This document shows positions 61,300-64,000 of a stretch of 64,000 nt of DNA, piece by piece; position 1 is the first letter of the stretch, and every line of letters begins with the position of its first letter. The position numbers and the translations under genes are program-made. Below the pieces are notes generated by a model, which did no database searches, had not been told where the DNA came from, and worked only from the letters and a program-made list of their open reading frames with translations. The DNA comes from Endotrypanum monterogeii (lineage: Eukaryota > Euglenozoa > Kinetoplastea > Trypanosomatida > Trypanosomatidae), in contig CM007345.1 of the NCBI GenBank assembly GCA_000333855.2, positions 124,001-188,000 on the forward strand, read 5' to 3'.

Positions 61300-61335
61300 T
61301 TTTTTCTTTTTCTTCGCTGTCTTGTGGATGTATCG

Positions 61336-61366
61336 CTGCACGTAGAAACAAGCAAAAAAAAAAAAT
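61336..61366 (-). promoter_or_regulatory. Trans-splice acceptor of SCD6
   Basis: T12 followed by GCTTGTTTCTACGTGCAG on the transcribed strand, AG at 61336-61337, with no earlier AG after the tract. Confidence 0.6.
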
Positions 61367-61986
61367 CTGACAAGGGGATGATGACAGCCAAATTATTTGT
61401 ACTCCTGCCGGGTTGCGGTTGCGCGTAGAAATCCCACTTACTTGCGAATCAACTGGGCCCCGTGTTTGTGTACGTCCGTAGGAGAGAGATGGCGATGACA
61501 GACAAGATACAAAAAAAAAAAAAGACGATGACGTCGAGAGATACACACACAAAAAGAAAAAAGGGACAACAACGAGGGAGGGAGAAGGGGGAAGGGGGAA
61601 AAAAGTTGTAAGAAACGCTGGAAAATAAAATAGATGTGGCAAGAGGGAGCAAACAGAGCGAGAACTGCGGGCGCAGGGATCCGTTACGTTTTTTTTTTTT
61701 TGTGTGTGTGCGTGTGTGCGTGTGTGTTTTGAGGTGTGTGTGTGTTTTGAGGTGTCGGTTGTGTGAGGAAAGAAGGAAAGGTGGGGAGAGGAGGTGAGAA
61801 GTGAGGGGGAGGGGAGAGAGGGATGCAGACGACAAGTGGGGAAACCACAGTATGAGCACACAAAGACAATTTAACACCAAGGCACATAAGGCACGCTCCA
61901 CAGAAGTGAACGGGCAGGAAGAGGCGGGTCAGGGGCAGCGTCTTCATGAGCCGAAATAAAGACAGACACGCGCTAACACCCACACT

Positions 61987-61989
<3 letters not shown>

Positions 61990-62022
<33 letters not shown>
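61990..62022 (-). repeat. (GA)n microsatellite, (TC)n on the transcribed strand
   Basis: A 33-base GA run, giving a pure polypyrimidine tract in the transcript about 690 bases upstream of SCD6. It may also act as a splice or polyadenylation signal for the upstream gene. Confidence 0.9.
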
Positions 62023-62028
<6 letters not shown>

Positions 62029-62850
62029 GGATGCATCTGGTGGGTGTGAGCGGGAAGAGGCAGAAGCAGTCGCAAATGGACAGCATGCAGGTAGGCGTTT
62101 GGGAGGTCTGGAAAAAAAAAATCACATAATACCAATATAAAAAGAGATTAACATGCGGGCAGAAGAGCGGACGCACAGACGGGGGCGGGGGAGGGGTAAC
62201 CTTATGGTTTCGCTACAGGCATCATAGTCTGCACAATTTTCCCATGTAGATTTTTCCCCCCCTCAGTTTCATTATTTCAGAGATCAGTAAGTCGTACGTC
62301 TAGCGCCTTCGCAATAATCGAAGAAAAACGTGTAATGACCGCCCTCAACCACCCACGCACACACGATAGCCGTCTTCTCACCTGCACTAGCAGTCTTCAC
62401 TTCACCGCCAGGGCGACAGCGCCCGAACACATCCAACACAAACCCGAACACAGACACGCACACCGGAGCGACCTGAGACAGCCAATGAGACCGGCTGCGA
62501 ATGTTAAATGACCGGGGTGACCCTGCGGTGCACGAATGCACCTTTGACGTAGCTGGTAATACCACCTACAGGTCTGCCAGAGAAAATCTGGGGGCAGGAT
62601 GAACCAGGGGCAGAAAAAAAAAAGGGGGGAGGTCTTCACCTATTATACATGGGCGTGGAACATCGACCATCTCAACTGCGATAAGAAAACCAGGACAAGC
62701 AAACCACTTGGAGCACCGCTCCAGATAAACAGGGAAAACACAAAATGAGTCAGTATCGATTGCAGTTGATGGGAAAGGAGGGAAGGGCTGCAAAGCGCAA
62801 CGAGCGGTGTGCTCGCGAAGATGCTGAAGAAAGCGCACAAGAAACATATG

Positions 62851-64000
62851 TCAGCTGGCCTGAGCGAAACTGAGAGGCACCACGGCGTCGCGAGCGGCCC
62901 GCAATATTGCCATGCAGTCTTCCTCTGATAAATTCTGAAAAAGAAGCATCTGAAACATCGATTCTCCTAATGCCGCCTGAACGCTTTGTGTTACGCGCAG
63001 CCACATCGCACCGGAGGAAGCGGAGGATACATCGGCCCCGTTGCCCACCCCCACCGGCAAGATATCTCCGACTCCCAGGTTCTGGCGCTGCATATCCGCA
63101 GCACCACGAACAATTAACTGGAGAGCCTGGCAGCAAGCCATCAACGTGGCCGCGTCGCTGTACGCTGCCAAGCGCAAATTTTTGAGAAGGGACAAGTGAC
63201 CGCTGCGCTGCGACATGATGTCGAGCAACAACTTTTTCCTCCGATTCGTTGTAGGGCGGGAGGTAAGCAGCAACACCGCTGTGCGGCCACAAGAGAGCTG
63301 CCTGCGCTGTCGTCGTTGGCGATTGAGCACCACGTCAGCCTTCTCCTCATCGCCCTGGATCGTATAGTCATCGTCGTCGATGGTATCGAGACAGCGAGTC
63401 AGTATATCCTGCGTGAGTTGAAGGTTCTTTGCCGCCATGCTCAGCAGCTCGTTACCCTCGGCTTGATGTGCTGCGTGTTGATCATCGAGGACCAGCTGGA
63501 AGAGTGTGTCGAGGTACTCGCTGCGACTCATCGGTTTCAAAAGCGGATTGCCTGTGACATGATTGCCAGACAGCCCCCCAACTTCCGCACCGGCAAGTCT
63601 GTACGAATCCATTGGATTGTCTAAACCGACGAGGGGCACATAGTCTATATCTGTGTCTAGAGCCCCACTACCGTTGCTGCTGTGAAACCGGGCGTAATGA
63701 TGCTGCTCTTGTTGAAGCTGCAGAGCGCGGATGGCACGAGCGGTGTGCAGCACTACGACCTCAGAGGCGCGCCACGAGATGACCGAGTTGTTTTGTGTGG
63801 TGGATGCTCTTTCCAACTGCTGCATCGCTTTTTCCAGCACGCGTAACAACCCTGTTTGTATCGCCCTCGACTGCCGCGGATGGCCCTGACCCAGAACAGC
63901 CAGCAGCTCGGTCAGGGGTGCGGCGACCGAAGCATCCCTTTCGTGTTGCAACGTACGCAATACATGCAAGAGACCCTCCTCCTCCCCCACCAGCTCGCGA
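62851..64000 (-). CDS. C-terminal part of an unknown helical protein
   Basis: 382 residues to the stop at 62851; the frame is still open at the window edge, so the true start lies beyond it. The text is predominantly helical and leucine-rich (for example LLHVLRTLQHE, LTELLAVLGQG, LLRVLEKAMQQLE, LMACCQALQLIV), which suggests ARM/HEAT-like repeats, interrupted by polar loops with DDDDY and RRQRRQ patches. No catalytic motif, signal or membrane span is visible in this part. The final residues (SEEDCMAILRAARDAVVPLS) form a neat amphipathic helix. Codon composition is GC-rich as in neighbouring genes. No function assigned. Confidence 0.8.
   Translation of the reverse strand, partial: RELVGEEEGLLHVLRTLQHERDASVAAPLTELLAVLGQGHPRQSRAIQTGLLRVLEKAMQQLERASTTQNNSVISWRASEVVVLHTARAIRALQLQQEQHHYARFHSSNGSGALDTDIDYVPLVGLDNPMDSYRLAGAEVGGLSGNHVTGNPLLKPMSRSEYLDTLFQLVLDDQHAAHQAEGNELLSMAAKNLQLTQDILTRCLDTIDDDDYTIQGDEEKADVVLNRQRRQRRQLSCGRTAVLLLTSRPTTNRRKKLLLDIMSQRSGHLSLLKNLRLAAYSDAATLMACCQALQLIVRGAADMQRQNLGVGDILPVGVGNGADVSSASSGAMWLRVTQSVQAALGESMFQMLLFQNLSEEDCMAILRAARDAVVPLSFAQAS

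Larger units (their letters stand above)
61300..62850. other. Spacer between the last partial gene and SCD6
   Basis: About 1.55 kb without a gene. It contains purine-rich plus-strand stretches (61500-61610, 61765-61830), GT-rich sequence at 61704-61760 and a (GA)n tract at 61990-62022. Confidence 0.78.

Noticed and set aside
1..64000. Transposon, CRISPR, rRNA and telomere signatures
   Set aside because: No reverse transcriptase, transposase, direct-repeat array, rRNA or TTAGGG arrays were seen; the CA, TA and GT arrays are simple microsatellites.

Overview
This is a nuclear chromosome segment from a trypanosomatid, almost certainly Leishmania or a close Leishmaniinae relative. The evidence is: every credible gene lies on the minus strand and none has an intron; coding sequence is GC-rich while spacers are full of long (AT)n, (CA)n and (GT)n tracts and homopolymers; several start codons sit just behind a polypyrimidine tract and an AG, as expected for trans-splicing; and the proteins include the UBP1/UBP2 RNA-binding pair. 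The order UBP1-UBP2-RRM protein-ABC transporter-SCD6 matches what I remember of Leishmania chromosome 25; this is memory, not a search. The window is one minus-strand polycistronic unit, so 'downstream' means lower coordinates. No strand switch, tRNA, rRNA, CRISPR array or intact transposon was seen.

Layout, low to high coordinate (transcription runs the other way). 1-2755: N-terminal part of a long coiled-coil protein. 4989-7976: UTP13 of the SSU processome. 8780-10882: BRF1 of TFIIIB. 12073-13221: Era-type GTPase. 14289-14921: small membrane protein ending in a SEC-C zinc motif. 16953-17357: small single-span membrane protein. 19880-23296: secreted or surface type I membrane protein with an N-terminal kringle. 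25429-30627: 1732-residue protein that I read as a very divergent myosin whose ATP-binding motifs are lost. 35925-36440 and 43218-43730: near-identical RRM proteins UBP1 and UBP2. 45269-46951: unknown 560-residue protein. 49565-50266: third RRM protein. 51624-53600: mitochondrial-type half ABC transporter. 60421-61299: SCD6/LSM14. 62851-64000: C-terminal part of an unknown helical protein.

Themes. The low-coordinate genes serve ribosome and RNA polymerase III function (UTP13, BRF1, Era). The high-coordinate half holds four mRNA-fate regulators (UBP1, UBP2, RRM protein, SCD6). The spacers downstream of UBP1, UBP2 and SCD6 are 5.3 to 6.8 kb, far longer than the others, and rich in U-runs on the transcribed strand, which suggests long regulatory 3' UTRs. 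Three N gaps (17930-18092, 40906-41014, 54759-55418) sit in or beside microsatellites; the second is flanked by what looks like the same sequence assembled twice.

The best candidates for something undescribed are the myosin-like pseudo-motor, the kringle surface protein, and a ~170 bp dispersed repeat present twice at about 95% identity that carries a splice-acceptor-like motif on the transcribed strand. Domain calls come from reading motifs by eye; no database search was possible.
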